DNA of 42,653 nt from NCBI GenBank assembly GCA_902553945.1, contig CACDMT010000008.1, positions 1-42,653 of the forward strand. Direction: 5' to 3'. A program made the translations under genes and the position numbers. Below the pieces are notes generated by a model that saw nothing but the letters and a program-made list of their open reading frames with translations, was not told where the DNA came from and did no database searches. Shown here in pieces: positions 8,368 to 18,243 of this stretch. The number at the start of each line of letters is the position of its first letter. Within the stretch, counting starts at the first letter, position 1. The DNA comes from an uncultured Alphaproteobacteria bacterium (GTDB lineage: Bacteria; Pseudomonadota; Alphaproteobacteria; HIMB59; GCA-002718135).

Positions 8368-10134
8368 ATGAATAAATATCGCTCACATTTATGTTCGGAT
8401 TTATCAATCTCTAACTTAAATGAAAAAGTTATTCTTTCTGGATGGATAGATACTATTAGAGATCATGGAAATTTATTATTTATTGATCTTAGAGACAATT
8501 ATGGTGTGACACAATGCGTGGTAGATGGTCAAAATAAACTTTTTAAACAAATTAATACTTTAACACATGAAAGCGTAATTAAAATATCTGGTACTGTTGT
8601 TAAAAGATCAGAAGAAACTATTAATAAAACACTTAAAACAGGTCATATAGAGGTAATAATAGACAAATACGAATTACTTTCTAAGTCAGATATTTTACCT
8701 TTACCAGTAAACTCGGATATTCAATATGGTGAAGAAATAAGATTAAAATATAGGTTTTTGGATTTAAGAAGAAGTAAGTTACACAATAATATCCTTTTGA
8801 GAAATAAAATAATTACTGACATAAGGAAAAAAATGGTTGAAAGAAATTTTGTAGAATTTCAAACTCCAATACTAACTTCTTCATCTCCTGAGGGTGCTAG
8901 AGACTATTTAGTTCCATCTAGAATACATCAAGGTAAGTTTTATGCATTACCGCAGGCACCACAACAGTTTAAGCAGCTATTAATGATTGCAGGTTTTGAT
9001 AAATATTTTCAAATTGCACCATGCTTTAGAGATGAAGATAGTAGGGCAGATAGATCCCCAGGTGAATTTTATCAGTTAGACTTTGAAATGAGTTTCGTTA
9101 CTCAAGAAGATGTTTTTGATGCAATAGAACCAGTTTTATTTGAGGTTTTCGATGAAAATAAACAAAACGATAAGATCAAAGTAAGCTCTTACCCTTTTAA
9201 AAAAATTCCTTATTTTGAGTCTTTAGAAAAATATGGAACTGATAAACCAGATTTAAGAAATCCATTGATAATATCTGATTATACAAATGTTTTTAGGGAC
9301 TCAAATTTTAAAATTTTTAACGATCAAATTAATAAAGGTTCAATTGTTAAAGGTATAATTGTTTCAAATACTGCTGATAAACCACGAAGCTTTTTTGATA
9401 AGCTTAATGATTGGGCAAGGAATGAAGGTGCAGCAGGATTGGGATATATTTCACTAAGTGAAAATAATTTTAAAGGACCAATTGCTAAAAATTTAAATGA
9501 TGATCAGTTATCAATGCTTAAATTAAATAATAATGACTCAATATTTTTTATATGTGATAAATTAAAAAAAGCTCAAATTTTCTCAGGTAATGTAAGAAAT
9601 AAAATTGGTGAAGATTTAAACTTAATAAATAAAAATTCTTTTGAATTTTGCTGGATTGTTGACTTTCCAATGTTTGAAATAGACGAAAAAACAAATAAGT
9701 TACAATTTAGTCACAATCCTTTTTCTATGCCACAAGGTGAAATGGAAGCTTTAAAAAATAAAGATCCACTTAATATAAAAGCATATCAATATGATATTGT
9801 ATGTAATGGAGTTGAGTTATCATCTGGAGCAATTAGAAATCATAAACCTGAAATTATGTACAAAGCTTTTGAAATAGCGGGATATTCTAAAAAAGATGTT
9901 GAAGAAAAATTTTCAGGTATTTTGAATGCTCTTAAATTTGGAGCTCCCCCACACGGCGGAAGTGCACCTGGTATTGATAGAATTGTAATGTTACTAGCTG
10001 ATGAACCAAATATTAGAGAAGTAATTGCTTTTCCAATGAATCAACAAGCTATGGATTTAATGATGGAGGCGCCAGCAAGTATTAATAAAGAAAGATTAGA
10101 GGAGTTAGGTATTAAACTAGTAGATAAAAATTAA
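8368..10134 (+). CDS. aspS: Aspartyl-tRNA synthetase (probably the Asp/Asn non-discriminating type)
   Basis: This class II synthetase charges tRNA-Asp. The 588 residues show an N-terminal OB-fold anticodon domain (1-110), the catalytic core with motif 2 '[20 protein letters not shown]' (about 219), the bacterial GAD insertion (about 280-400) and motif 3 '[14 protein letters not shown]' (about 525). In the anticodon-binding loop the sequence reads '[13 protein letters not shown]'. A His at that place is what I recall from non-discriminating AspRS, where E. coli has Leu. Such enzymes make Asp-tRNA-Asn for GatCAB. The 3' end overlaps the convergent transporter gene by 18 bases. The start follows hdaA by 12 bases with no clear Shine-Dalgarno. 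Confidence 0.96.
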   Translation: MNKYRSHLCSDLSISNLNEKVILSGWIDTIRDHGNLLFIDLRDNYGVTQCVVDGQNKLFKQINTLTHESVIKISGTVVKRSEETINKTLKTGHIEVIIDKYELLSKSDILPLPVNSDIQYGEEIRLKYRFLDLRRSKLHNNILLRNKIITDIRKKMVERNFVEFQTPILTSSSPEGARDYLVPSRIHQGKFYALPQAPQQFKQLLMIAGFDKYFQIAPCFRDEDSRADRSPGEFYQLDFEMSFVTQEDVFDAIEPVLFEVFDENKQNDKIKVSSYPFKKIPYFESLEKYGTDKPDLRNPLIISDYTNVFRDSNFKIFNDQINKGSIVKGIIVSNTADKPRSFFDKLNDWARNEGAAGLGYISLSENNFKGPIAKNLNDDQLSMLKLNNNDSIFFICDKLKKAQIFSGNVRNKIGEDLNLINKNSFEFCWIVDFPMFEIDEKTNKLQFSHNPFSMPQGEMEALKNKDPLNIKAYQYDIVCNGVELSSGAIRNHKPEIMYKAFEIAGYSKKDVEEKFSGILNALKFGAPPHGGSAPGIDRIVMLLADEPNIREVIAFPMNQQAMDLMMEAPASINKERLEELGIKLVDKN

Positions 10135-11010
10135 TCCGGTTCCAAAAATTGCAACAATTGTTCCACACCAAGCACCAAATGATGGTGACTTTTTTGTAAA
10201 TATCCATAGCAAAAAAAGTATCATAATTGGACTTGTAGAAGATAAAGTTGCAACAATTCCAGCATCTGCTTTTTGTAATGCTATTAGTAATAAACTCATA
10301 CCTAGAGCCATTCCTAAAAAACCACTTATAATAGATTGAGAGATAATTTTAATAGATAAATCAGTTTTTGAATTAAAAATTTCATAATTAATAAAAAATG
10401 TAAAAGATAAAAGAATAAATGAAATTGCAGTTCTAATTGCAGCTGAAGCTATTGGATCAGCACCAATAGATAAAATTGGTTTCATCATTACAATTCCGAT
10501 AGCCTGACATAGAGCTGCACAAATAGCTAAAAATACTCCAATAGGTAGAGATCCTTCTATAGTCTCCCATCGATGATTAGACTCTTTTTTATCACCATAA
10601 GCAATTGCTATAACAACACCAAAAAAAACTACAAAACATCCTGTAATGCTTATAAAAGAATTTAATTCTCTTAAAAAAAATATATTAATTATTACTGTAA
10701 ATGGTGCAGCTAATGAAAATAAAATGTTATTTCTTCTGGGGCCTATTTTTTGTAAAGCAATGAACAAAAGTGTATCACCTAAAAAAATTCCAATTATTCC
10801 AGAAATTATAATTACTGATAAATAATCAAAACTTATTGTAGACCAGGTATCAATATAGAAAGTATATCCAATTAACATAATTGAAACAAAAAATAATCTT
10901 AGACGATTAAAAGCCAGTCCTCCAATTGTCCTCGTAACATCCGCAGAAACAAGAGAAGCTACTGCCCAACAAAGTGCCGCAGCGATTGCAATCCAATAAT
11001 AATATATCAT
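10117..11010 (-). CDS. EamA/DMT-superfamily transporter
   Basis: This is a 297-residue integral membrane protein with ten predicted helices in two repeated EamA halves (about 1-135 and 150-295), typical of drug/metabolite exporters of the DMT superfamily. The substrate cannot be read from the sequence. The second half carries the usual small-residue-rich helix ending ('[20 protein letters not shown]'). It is convergent with aspS and overlaps it by 18 bases, and it probably shares a transcript with the small membrane gene upstream (9 bases apart). It lies near the purine island, but an intervening plus-strand gene separates them, so a role in purine export would be speculation. Confidence 0.85.
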   Translation of the reverse strand: MIYYYWIAIAAALCWAVASLVSADVTRTIGGLAFNRLRLFFVSIMLIGYTFYIDTWSTISFDYLSVIIISGIIGIFLGDTLLFIALQKIGPRRNNILFSLAAPFTVIINIFFLRELNSFISITGCFVVFFGVVIAIAYGDKKESNHRWETIEGSLPIGVFLAICAALCQAIGIVMMKPILSIGADPIASAAIRTAISFILLSFTFFINYEIFNSKTDLSIKIISQSIISGFLGMALGMSLLLIALQKADAGIVATLSSTSPIMILFLLWIFTKKSPSFGAWCGTIVAIFGTGLIFIY

Positions 11011-11018
11011 GAGTTAAA

Positions 11019-11207
11019 TTAAAATAAATTTAAAATAAATTTTATTGGTAATGATAGATATTCCCCTAATAAATGTTCTTGAAGAGCAAATCTTTTTATT
11101 AATCCTGTTGCTCTCAATATTGCATATATTAATAAAGCCCATAAATAAATTCCAAAAACAAAATTTATATATGATAATATTTTTTTAAATTTGTTATAAT
11201 AATTCAT
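11019..11207 (-). CDS. Small hypothetical membrane protein
   Basis: I do not recognise this protein. The track begins at 11219, inside the opposing alkA-like gene, but an in-frame ATG at 11207 gives a 62-residue form that fits better: its start codon abuts the other gene's ATG (CATATG). It holds one clear membrane segment (about residues 14-32, 'FVFGIYLWALLIYAI') and a second weakly hydrophobic C-terminal stretch ending 'PIKFILNLF'. It lies 9 bases upstream of the EamA gene on the same strand. Whether it is expressed is inferred only from this tight arrangement. Confidence 0.5.
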   Translation of the reverse strand: MNYYNKFKKILSYINFVFGIYLWALLIYAILRATGLIKRFALQEHLLGEYLSLPIKFILNLF

Positions 11208-11825
11208 ATGCAACCTCAATATTGGAATAAAGGTAAAACTTATCTATCAAATAAAGATAAAGTTTTGAAGAAATTAATTCAAACTTATAAAAATGAATAC
11301 TTAAATCTAAATTCAAACTATTTTCATTCGTTAATAAATTCAATAATAGGGCAACAAATATCGGTATCAGCTGCTGATTCTATGAAAATTAAATTTTTTA
11401 AATTAAAAAAAAATATAACACCTTTAACTGTTTCAAGACTTAAAACTAATGATTTGCGTAAATGTGGTTTATCCAGACAAAAAATATTATACATAAGAAA
11501 TATTTCTAAATATTTTCTAGAAAACAAAAATTTTATAAAAAATATAGAAAAATATTCAGAGGAGGAAATATTTAATAGTTTGATTCAAATTAAAGGGGTG
11601 GGTAAATGGACTATACATATGTTTTTAATGTTTAGTTATGGCAGTTCAAATATTTTTCCTACTGGTGATTTAGGTTTTTTAAAAGCGATTTCAAAACTTT
11701 ATAATCTTAAACTTCCAATAAGTGACAGAAAACTAAGATATCTTAATAAAATATGGAGTCCTTATAGTTCTCAAGCTACTTGGTATTTATGGAGATCATT
11801 AGATCCAATAGCAGTTAATTATTAG
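11208..11825 (+). CDS. DNA-3-methyladenine glycosylase 2 family protein (HhH-GPD)
   Basis: This is a base-excision repair glycosylase of the HhH-GPD superfamily, likely removing alkylated purines such as 3-methyladenine. The 205 residues comprise only the helical glycosylase core. The N-terminal TBP-like domain of E. coli AlkA (282 residues) is absent, as in many short alphaproteobacterial members. Key parts are 'IIGQQISVSAA' (about residue 45), the helix-hairpin-helix 'IKGVGKWTIHMF' (about 127-138) and the catalytic aspartate in 'FPTGDLG' (about 152). No iron-sulfur cysteines are visible, which argues against EndoIII or MutY. The start abuts the opposing small gene, and the stop overlaps puuD by 11 bases. 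Confidence 0.85.
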   Translation: MQPQYWNKGKTYLSNKDKVLKKLIQTYKNEYLNLNSNYFHSLINSIIGQQISVSAADSMKIKFFKLKKNITPLTVSRLKTNDLRKCGLSRQKILYIRNISKYFLENKNFIKNIEKYSEEEIFNSLIQIKGVGKWTIHMFLMFSYGSSNIFPTGDLGFLKAISKLYNLKLPISDRKLRYLNKIWSPYSSQATWYLWRSLDPIAVNY

Positions 11826-13257
11826 TATTTGCTCCTTGCTCAATCCATACTCTAAGTATTTCTCTTTCATTTTTAGTTATACCCGTTAGATTGTTAGGAG
11901 GCATAATATCTGCATCAACTGCTTGCGCTTTTATCAACTTTATATTGTTAATAATATCTTGGACTGTATCATAGACTACGCCTTTTGGTGCTGCTTCTAT
12001 ACCTTCAAATGTCGGATTTTTAGCATGACATGTTCCACATCTATATTTAATTATATTTTGAACTTCATTAAAACTAACTAACTCTAATGATATAGATGCA
12101 TCAACATCTTTTTTTTCAAAAACAGATAAACTACTTAGCATCATTAAGAAAAACATTATTAAACCTGCAGATGGTAAAATCCAAAATTTATACTGTTTCT
12201 TGTTTCGTAAATTAAAATAATGACGTGTTAATATTCCAGCAATTGATATAAAAGCAAGTATCAACCAATTATTTACTGCGCCATAAGTAAATGAAAAATG
12301 TGAACTTATCATTATAAACAAAACAGGTAGTGTAAAGTAATTATTATGAATTGATCTATTCTTTGCTTCTATTGAAAGATTTAAATTTGGAGTAACATTA
12401 TTTTCTGCTGAAGTTACAAGATTTCTTTGTGCAGGAATTATTACTCTAAAAACATTAGCAGCCATAATTGTACCTATTATAGCGCCTACATGAATATATG
12501 CCGCTCTAGATCCATATATTTGAGTTAAAAAATAACTTAAGATAACAAACAATAAGAAACCTATTGCTATTAAGGTTTGTTCATTATTTTTTAATACATT
12601 TTTGCATAAATAATCATACAAAATCCATGAGCCTATCAATAAAACTATTGATATTGTTATAGCCTGAAGAGGTGTTAATTCTATGCCGCTTCCTCCCAAC
12701 ATCATAGAACTAGCATTTAAATAATAAACTAATATTAAGAGTACAAATCCGCTAATCCATGTTGCGTAGGCTTCCCACTTAAACCAGTGAAGTACCTTAG
12801 GTAGTGTTTTTGGTGGTCCTTTTAACTTTTCAATTCTATAAAAACCTCCAGAATGTACAGACCATAAATAGCCGTCTAGATGTTTGAAATCTGGATCGTC
12901 TCTTTCAAGTCTACTATCTAACCAGTTAAAATAGAATGATGTACCTATCCAAGCTACACCAACAATAATATGAATCCATCTTACAATTAAATGCAACCAT
13001 TCAGAATATACCGAAATTAATGTCTCTAAAGGTACCCCTAAATTGTAAAATGCAGCAGTAAACGAAACAACGATGGTAGTTGCGCCAGCAATATAAATTC
13101 TTTGTTCTTTTGATTTAAAACTGACAAAAGCACCAAGAATAAAAAAAAGAATTAAACCAATTAATGATGATGCGGGTAGAGTTAATAATAAATTATGTGC
13201 AAAAGTCTGAAAGTCATATGATTGAATTGGTGAGACAATTTTTAGAAATAATTCCAT
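11815..13257 (-). CDS. puuD: Membrane-bound urate hydroxylase PuuD with C-terminal cytochrome c domain
   Basis: PuuD oxidises urate to 5-hydroxyisourate in the inner membrane and passes electrons to an attached cytochrome c, so it makes no hydrogen peroxide, unlike cofactor-free uricase. The 480 residues hold eight or nine membrane helices (about 20-380), including the family's 'VRWIHIIVGVAWIGTSFYF' region. A periplasmic haem domain with CGTCH at 407-411 and a likely Met ligand in 'ADIMPP' (about 452) follows. It is the last gene of the minus arm, one base after guaD. The substrate assignment is well supported by hiuH, uraD and xdh in the same locus. Confidence 0.92.
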   Translation of the reverse strand: MELFLKIVSPIQSYDFQTFAHNLLLTLPASSLIGLILFFILGAFVSFKSKEQRIYIAGATTIVVSFTAAFYNLGVPLETLISVYSEWLHLIVRWIHIIVGVAWIGTSFYFNWLDSRLERDDPDFKHLDGYLWSVHSGGFYRIEKLKGPPKTLPKVLHWFKWEAYATWISGFVLLILVYYLNASSMMLGGSGIELTPLQAITISIVLLIGSWILYDYLCKNVLKNNEQTLIAIGFLLFVILSYFLTQIYGSRAAYIHVGAIIGTIMAANVFRVIIPAQRNLVTSAENNVTPNLNLSIEAKNRSIHNNYFTLPVLFIMISSHFSFTYGAVNNWLILAFISIAGILTRHYFNLRNKKQYKFWILPSAGLIMFFLMMLSSLSVFEKKDVDASISLELVSFNEVQNIIKYRCGTCHAKNPTFEGIEAAPKGVVYDTVQDIINNIKLIKAQAVDADIMPPNNLTGITKNEREILRVWIEQGANTNN

Positions 13258-13258
13258 T

Positions 13259-13726
13259 TTAATATCTTATTTTATTTTCTTCATTTTCCCAGAGATTAAA
13301 TGCTTTTATTGCTTCGTCTCTAGAAATTTGGCTTATTGGAATTTTCCTTTCTGTCATCTTTAATGATAATTCATCATAAATAAATTTATCATCAAATTGA
13401 ATTTTAGCAGCATCTTCTCTTGAATTACCAAAATATACTTTGTCAATGTGAGACCAATATATAGCACTTAAACACATAGGACACGGTTCACAACTAGAAT
13501 ATAATTCACACCCTTCTAAGTTAAAAGTATTCAGCTTATTACATGCATTTCTTATAGCAACTATTTCTGCGTGTGCTGTTGGATCATTATTAAATGTGAC
13601 TCTGTTTACTCCTTCTGCAATAATATTATTATCTTTGACTATGACACATCCAAATGGACCTCCACTATCTTTGATATTCTGAATTGATAGATCAATAGCT
13701 TTTTTCATGAAATCTATTTTTTTCAT
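13259..13726 (-). CDS. guaD: Guanine deaminase (cytidine-deaminase fold, GuaD type)
   Basis: GuaD converts guanine to xanthine plus ammonia. At 155 residues it matches the length of B. subtilis GuaD and shares its layout: 'GGPFGCVIVKD' (about 22-32), the zinc and proton-shuttle motif 'HAEIVAIRNAC' (His52, Glu54) and 'SCEPCPMCLSAIYW' (Cys82, Cys85). The aromatic 'IYW' and the 'FDDKFIYDEL' segment favour guanine over cytosine, adenosine or tRNA adenosine. Its position between xdhC and puuD makes guanine the most likely substrate, since the product feeds the xanthine dehydrogenase directly. It overlaps xdhC by four bases (ATGA). Confidence 0.88.
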   Translation of the reverse strand: MKKIDFMKKAIDLSIQNIKDSGGPFGCVIVKDNNIIAEGVNRVTFNNDPTAHAEIVAIRNACNKLNTFNLEGCELYSSCEPCPMCLSAIYWSHIDKVYFGNSREDAAKIQFDDKFIYDELSLKMTERKIPISQISRDEAIKAFNLWENEENKIRY

Positions 13727-14553
13727 ATTACTTCTTTAACTTTATTATTTGATAAATATTTCATATTATTTTTAATAAATAGTATTCTAGTTATTATAGA
13801 AAAAGCTATTTCATTTGGATCTTTTGAATTACCTATATCTATTCCAATTGGGCATTCAATTTTTTCGACTATTGATTTATTATGACCATTATTAATTAAT
13901 CTTTTATAAAATCTTTTTTTCTTTGTCACAGATCCAATTAAGCCAACAAAAGTATTATTTTTTTTTAAAACTGCATTTAATATTTTAAAATCAAAATCAT
14001 GACTATGAGTTAAAACTATAAAGTAGGAATTATCATCTAGTTTTGAAACAATTTCCCAAGGTTTTTTAGAAAGTAAATAATTTATATCTTTAATATTAGT
14101 CATATTTAAATAATCTTCTCTTGAGTCAATTATGAAAGTATTAAAATTTATATTTTCTAATTTAGAAATTATGGCCTGACCAATATGTCCAGATCCAAAT
14201 ATATATAAATTAGGTTTAATATTTTTTTTCAAACTTTCATTTTTTAAAGCATCTTTAGAATTTTTATGTAAACTAAGTTCAATTTGCACATATCCCCCAC
14301 AACATTGCCCAATTCCTGGACCAAGAGGTATACTTAGAATTTTATTTTTTACTTTTTTATCTAATATTTTTTTTGCTTCATCTATTACTAAATATTCTAA
14401 ATTTCCCCCACCGATAGTTCCAAAAATAGTATCTTGAGAAATTAAAATTATGTCATCAATATTATTCGGTGATGATCCTTTAACATCTAAAATTTTTCCT
14501 TTTACTATCTCATTATTAATATTTATATTATGACTTAATTTTTTAAGATACAT
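13723..14553 (-). CDS. xdhC: Xanthine dehydrogenase accessory protein XdhC
   Basis: XdhC binds molybdenum cofactor, protects it during sulfuration and inserts it into the XdhB subunit. The 276 residues show the N-terminal XdhC/CoxI part with 'GTIGGGNLEYLVIDEA' (about 46-61) and the family's 'GPGIGQCCGGYVQIE' (about 78-92). A Rossmann-like C-terminal domain follows, starting at 'LYIFGSGHIGQA' (about 116) and containing 'THSHDFD'. It follows xdhB after one base and overlaps guaD by four. Its presence implies that the oxidase uses the sulfurated molybdenum cofactor. No cofactor biosynthesis genes are in the window. Confidence 0.93.
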   Translation of the reverse strand: MYLKKLSHNININNEIVKGKILDVKGSSPNNIDDIILISQDTIFGTIGGGNLEYLVIDEAKKILDKKVKNKILSIPLGPGIGQCCGGYVQIELSLHKNSKDALKNESLKKNIKPNLYIFGSGHIGQAIISKLENINFNTFIIDSREDYLNMTNIKDINYLLSKKPWEIVSKLDDNSYFIVLTHSHDFDFKILNAVLKKNNTFVGLIGSVTKKKRFYKRLINNGHNKSIVEKIECPIGIDIGNSKDPNEIAFSIITRILFIKNNMKYLSNNKVKEVI

Positions 14554-14554
14554 T

Positions 14555-16828
14555 TTAATTTAGACTTTTTAATATATTTTCAGCAGTTGCTGGAGCAATT
14601 AAATTATTAGAATCTTTATTATTATTTGCATTATAAACTGCATCTTTTATTGCAATAAAACTTGAAATTGCCAACATAAATGGGGGTTCGCCAACAGCTT
14701 TGGAACGATTAATAACTTTTTCTTTATTAAATCCACGATCATATATTTCTACATTAAATTTAAATGGTGTTTCACCAGCAGTGGGTATTTTGTATGTTGA
14801 GGGACTATGTGTTGTAAGGATTCCATCAGATTTCCAAGACACCTCTTCAGTTGTAAGCCAACCTAATCCCTGAATATAACCTCCTTCAATTTGCCCTATA
14901 TCAATTCTCTTGTTAATTGAATTACCCACATCATGAATTATGTCAACTTGTAAAATTTTGTTTTCACCTGTTAATTTATCAATGATTACTTCTGTCACAG
15001 CAGCACCATATGCAAAATATAAAAATGGCCTACCTTGTAGAGTTTTGTTATCAACATTAATCTTATCAGTTTTGTAAAATCCAGATGAAGATAATGGTAT
15101 TCTGTTCAGATAAGCAGTATTTATTAACTCTTTAAAAGATATTTTTCTTTTATCAAAATAAACAAAATTATTTTCATATCTAATTTTACTATTAGTCTTA
15201 AAATAATCATATATGAATTGATCAAGACCAGATTTAATTTTATTAATTGCATTAACAATAGCTGCTCCATTTATATCTGTTGTAGCTGAAGCAGCACTAG
15301 CAGATGTATTAGGAACTTTTTCTGTATCTGTTGAAGAAACATTTATACTTTCATAGTTAAGACCAAACTCATTTGATGCTACTAAAGCAAGTTTTGTCAT
15401 TAATCCTTGCCCCATTTCAATTCCACCATGATTTAAATGAATAGATCCATCAGTGTATATATGTACTAAAGCTCCACCTTGATTTAAATGGGTAGTTGTA
15501 AAAGATATTCCAAATTTTACTGGTGTAATTGCAATTCCTTTTTTAAGAATTTTATTATTTTTATTAAAGTTTTTAATCTTAAGCTTTCTTTTTTTAAAGT
15601 TTGATTTTTTTATTAGTTTGTTAAAAATATCTTCAATTACATTATCATTAATTTTCATCCCATAATGAGTTGTATTTCTATTTTTTTCTTTATAAAAATT
15701 TATTTTTCTTATTTCACTTGAATCTTTATTTAATTTTTGTGATATATTTTCAATAATATTTTCAATACAAAACATTCCTTGCGGGCCTCCAAAACCTCTA
15801 AAAGCAGTGTTAGAAACAGTATTAGTTTTACATCTGTAAGAGTTAATCTCTATGTTAGGAATAAAGTAAGCATTATCAATATGATATATAGCTCTATCAT
15901 TTATAGCTCCTGATAAATCCGCAGAAATACCACATCTTGAAGCCATCATTAACTTTAAAGCTTGAATTTCACCTTCATTATTAAAACCAACTTCATAATT
16001 AAATAAAAAATCATGTCTTTTTCCAGTCATGATCATATCATCATCTCTATCCACTCTTAATTTAACAGGTCTAGATAATTTTTTGGCCGCTATACTTGTT
16101 ATAGCTGCAAATAAAAAAGATTGTGTTTCTTTACCACCAAAACCACCACCAATTCTTCTTACCATTACATGAATACTATTAAAATTTTGATTTAATACCT
16201 TTCCTATAATTTGTTGAGTTTCAGAAGGATGTTGTGTTGAAGAATAAACTAAAAAATTATTATCTTCTTGTGGGATAGTCATTGAAATTTGTCCTTCTAA
16301 ATAAAAGTGATCCTGACCACCTGAATATAGTTTACCTTTTAAGATGTTTTTAGATTTTTTAAATCCATCTTTAATATTTCCTCTTTTGAGATATTTAGGT
16401 TTTAAAACAAATGATTTTTTCTTTAAGGCTTCTTCAACTGATACAATAGGTTTTGTTTTTTTAATATCAATTTTTACTTTTAAAGCTGCTTTTTTTGCTA
16501 AATTATTAGTCTTAGCTACAACTGCAAAAATTGGCTGACCATAATATTCTATATATTTTGAAGTAAAAATTTTATCACCTTTAAAGATTGGTCCAACATC
16601 ATTTATACCTTCAATATCTTTTTCAGTTATAATATCAACTACACCTTCTGATTTATAGACTTCATCATAATTAATTTTCTTAATAATACCTTTGCTACAA
16701 TTACTGTATCCAATTACAGCGTGTAATAAGTTTTTTGGCTCTGTGATATCATCAGTGTAAATTGCTTTGCCTGTTACATGTTTAATAGCACTTTCATGTT
16801 CGATATTTTTTGTAAAGATTTTGTCCAT
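14555..16828 (-). CDS. xdhB: Xanthine dehydrogenase, molybdopterin-binding subunit XdhB
   Basis: This is the large catalytic subunit that hydroxylates hypoxanthine and xanthine to urate at the molybdenum centre. Its 757 residues are close to the usual 770-780. Recognisable segments are 'RIGGGFGGKETQSF' (about 224), 'NTAFRGFGGPQGMF' (about 330), 'GGIEMGQGLMTK' (about 468) and 'VGEPPFMLA' near residue 712, which carries the catalytic glutamate. These match xanthine dehydrogenase better than aldehyde or CO dehydrogenase. The start overlaps the xdhA stop by one base (TAATG), so subunit production is probably coupled. Confidence 0.95.
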   Translation of the reverse strand: MDKIFTKNIEHESAIKHVTGKAIYTDDITEPKNLLHAVIGYSNCSKGIIKKINYDEVYKSEGVVDIITEKDIEGINDVGPIFKGDKIFTSKYIEYYGQPIFAVVAKTNNLAKKAALKVKIDIKKTKPIVSVEEALKKKSFVLKPKYLKRGNIKDGFKKSKNILKGKLYSGGQDHFYLEGQISMTIPQEDNNFLVYSSTQHPSETQQIIGKVLNQNFNSIHVMVRRIGGGFGGKETQSFLFAAITSIAAKKLSRPVKLRVDRDDDMIMTGKRHDFLFNYEVGFNNEGEIQALKLMMASRCGISADLSGAINDRAIYHIDNAYFIPNIEINSYRCKTNTVSNTAFRGFGGPQGMFCIENIIENISQKLNKDSSEIRKINFYKEKNRNTTHYGMKINDNVIEDIFNKLIKKSNFKKRKLKIKNFNKNNKILKKGIAITPVKFGISFTTTHLNQGGALVHIYTDGSIHLNHGGIEMGQGLMTKLALVASNEFGLNYESINVSSTDTEKVPNTSASAASATTDINGAAIVNAINKIKSGLDQFIYDYFKTNSKIRYENNFVYFDKRKISFKELINTAYLNRIPLSSSGFYKTDKINVDNKTLQGRPFLYFAYGAAVTEVIIDKLTGENKILQVDIIHDVGNSINKRIDIGQIEGGYIQGLGWLTTEEVSWKSDGILTTHSPSTYKIPTAGETPFKFNVEIYDRGFNKEKVINRSKAVGEPPFMLAISSFIAIKDAVYNANNNKDSNNLIAPATAENILKSLN

Positions 16829-18243
16829 TAGTATACAACTGTATTTAATCGATTTTGTTCATTTAAAAATCTTTCAAGTAGATTTTGGCTTATCTTCATT
16901 CTATATTCTTTTGATGCACGCATATCATCTATTGGAGTAAATTCTTGAGCAATAATGTTTTTTGCTTCATTTATATTTTCTTGATTAAATTTTTTATTTA
17001 GTAAGTATTCTTGAGTTGATTTTGCTATTTTAGGTATTTCTGCCATACCACCACATACGATTTTAATAGATTTGAAAGTATTATTTTTTATATTTGCATT
17101 AATAGCCATAAATACAGAACTAATATCATCATCAATTCTTTTTGATATTTTATAACATTTTAAAATATTTTTTTTGTTAATTGGAATAATTATTTCCTTA
17201 ATCAATTCATTTTTTTTAAGTTTAGTTTTTCTATAACTAACAAAGTAATCATCTAAAGACACAGTCCTTTGTTTTTTTCCTTGAATAACAATTTGACTAT
17301 TTAGAGCAATAAGGACAGGAAGACTGTCTCCTATAGGAGAGGCACTGCCTATATTTCCACCTAAAGAAGCAGAATTTCTGATTTGTTCGGATCCATATCT
17401 TTCAAACATTTGGGAAAAAGTTGGGTAAATTTTATCAAGTTTTGGTATTATATCACTAATTGGAGTTGCCGAACCAATATGAATTTTATTTTTTTTAATA
17501 TTAATAAAATTTAAATCTTTGTTTGATCCCAAATAAAAAATATTTTTTAAACTATTTCTTTTTTTTGTTACTTCTAATGCTAAGTCTGTCCCGCCTACTA
17601 ATAAATATGAATTATTATTTTTTTGATAATCTTTAATGAGACCTTTTAAATTGTAATGAACAAAAAACCTGGATTCATTATTTTGTATCATTATATCATT
17701 TCTTTTTATATTTTTTAATAAGGAAATTATATTTTTTTGATCTGATTTATTTTTTTTATAATTATACATATTTCTAATTGATTTTTTTATTGGAATGTAA
17801 CCAGTGCATCTACACAGATTTCCAGATAAATATTTGTCTATATTATCGTTAGTAGATTTTACTTTATTTTCATACATACAATACATAGACATTACGATTC
17901 CAGGAGTGCAAAATCCACACTGTGATCCATCACTTTCTACCATTGCTTTTTGTACTGGATGTAAACTACGATTTCCTAGATATTCAATTGTTACTAATTG
18001 TTTTCCATTAAGAGTATATAAAAAAGTAATACATGTATTGATACTTTTATATTCAATTTTATTTTTTTTTAATTCTCCAACTACTGCTGTACAAGCTCCA
18101 CAATCTCCAGAAGCACAACCTTCTTTTGTGCCTGTTAAATTTTTTTCATTTCTTAAAAAATTTAATACTGTTATATTTGTATCTAAATTTTTAATTGATA
18201 TTAATTTGTTATTTAAAACTAATTCTATTTTGGAATTAAGCAC
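16828..18243 (-). CDS. xdhA: Xanthine dehydrogenase, small subunit XdhA ([2Fe-2S] and FAD domains)
   Basis: XdhA passes electrons from the molybdenum subunit through two [2Fe-2S] clusters to FAD and NAD+. The 471 residues carry the first cluster 'CASGDCGACTAVVG' (about 43), the second cluster 'CGFCTPGI' plus 'NLCRCTGYIPIKK' (about 105-155), and a FAD domain with 'YLLVGGTDLALE' (about 211) and 'GSASPIGDSLPVLIALNS'. The fusion of the two domains is as in Rhodobacter capsulatus XdhA. The start is GTG at 18243, overlapping the last base of the hiuH stop (TAGTG), so translation is probably coupled. The long plus-strand ORF at 17804-18280 is its shadow. Confidence 0.94.
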   Translation of the reverse strand: MLNSKIELVLNNKLISIKNLDTNITVLNFLRNEKNLTGTKEGCASGDCGACTAVVGELKKNKIEYKSINTCITFLYTLNGKQLVTIEYLGNRSLHPVQKAMVESDGSQCGFCTPGIVMSMYCMYENKVKSTNDNIDKYLSGNLCRCTGYIPIKKSIRNMYNYKKNKSDQKNIISLLKNIKRNDIMIQNNESRFFVHYNLKGLIKDYQKNNNSYLLVGGTDLALEVTKKRNSLKNIFYLGSNKDLNFINIKKNKIHIGSATPISDIIPKLDKIYPTFSQMFERYGSEQIRNSASLGGNIGSASPIGDSLPVLIALNSQIVIQGKKQRTVSLDDYFVSYRKTKLKKNELIKEIIIPINKKNILKCYKISKRIDDDISSVFMAINANIKNNTFKSIKIVCGGMAEIPKIAKSTQEYLLNKKFNQENINEAKNIIAQEFTPIDDMRASKEYRMKISQNLLERFLNEQNRLNTVVY

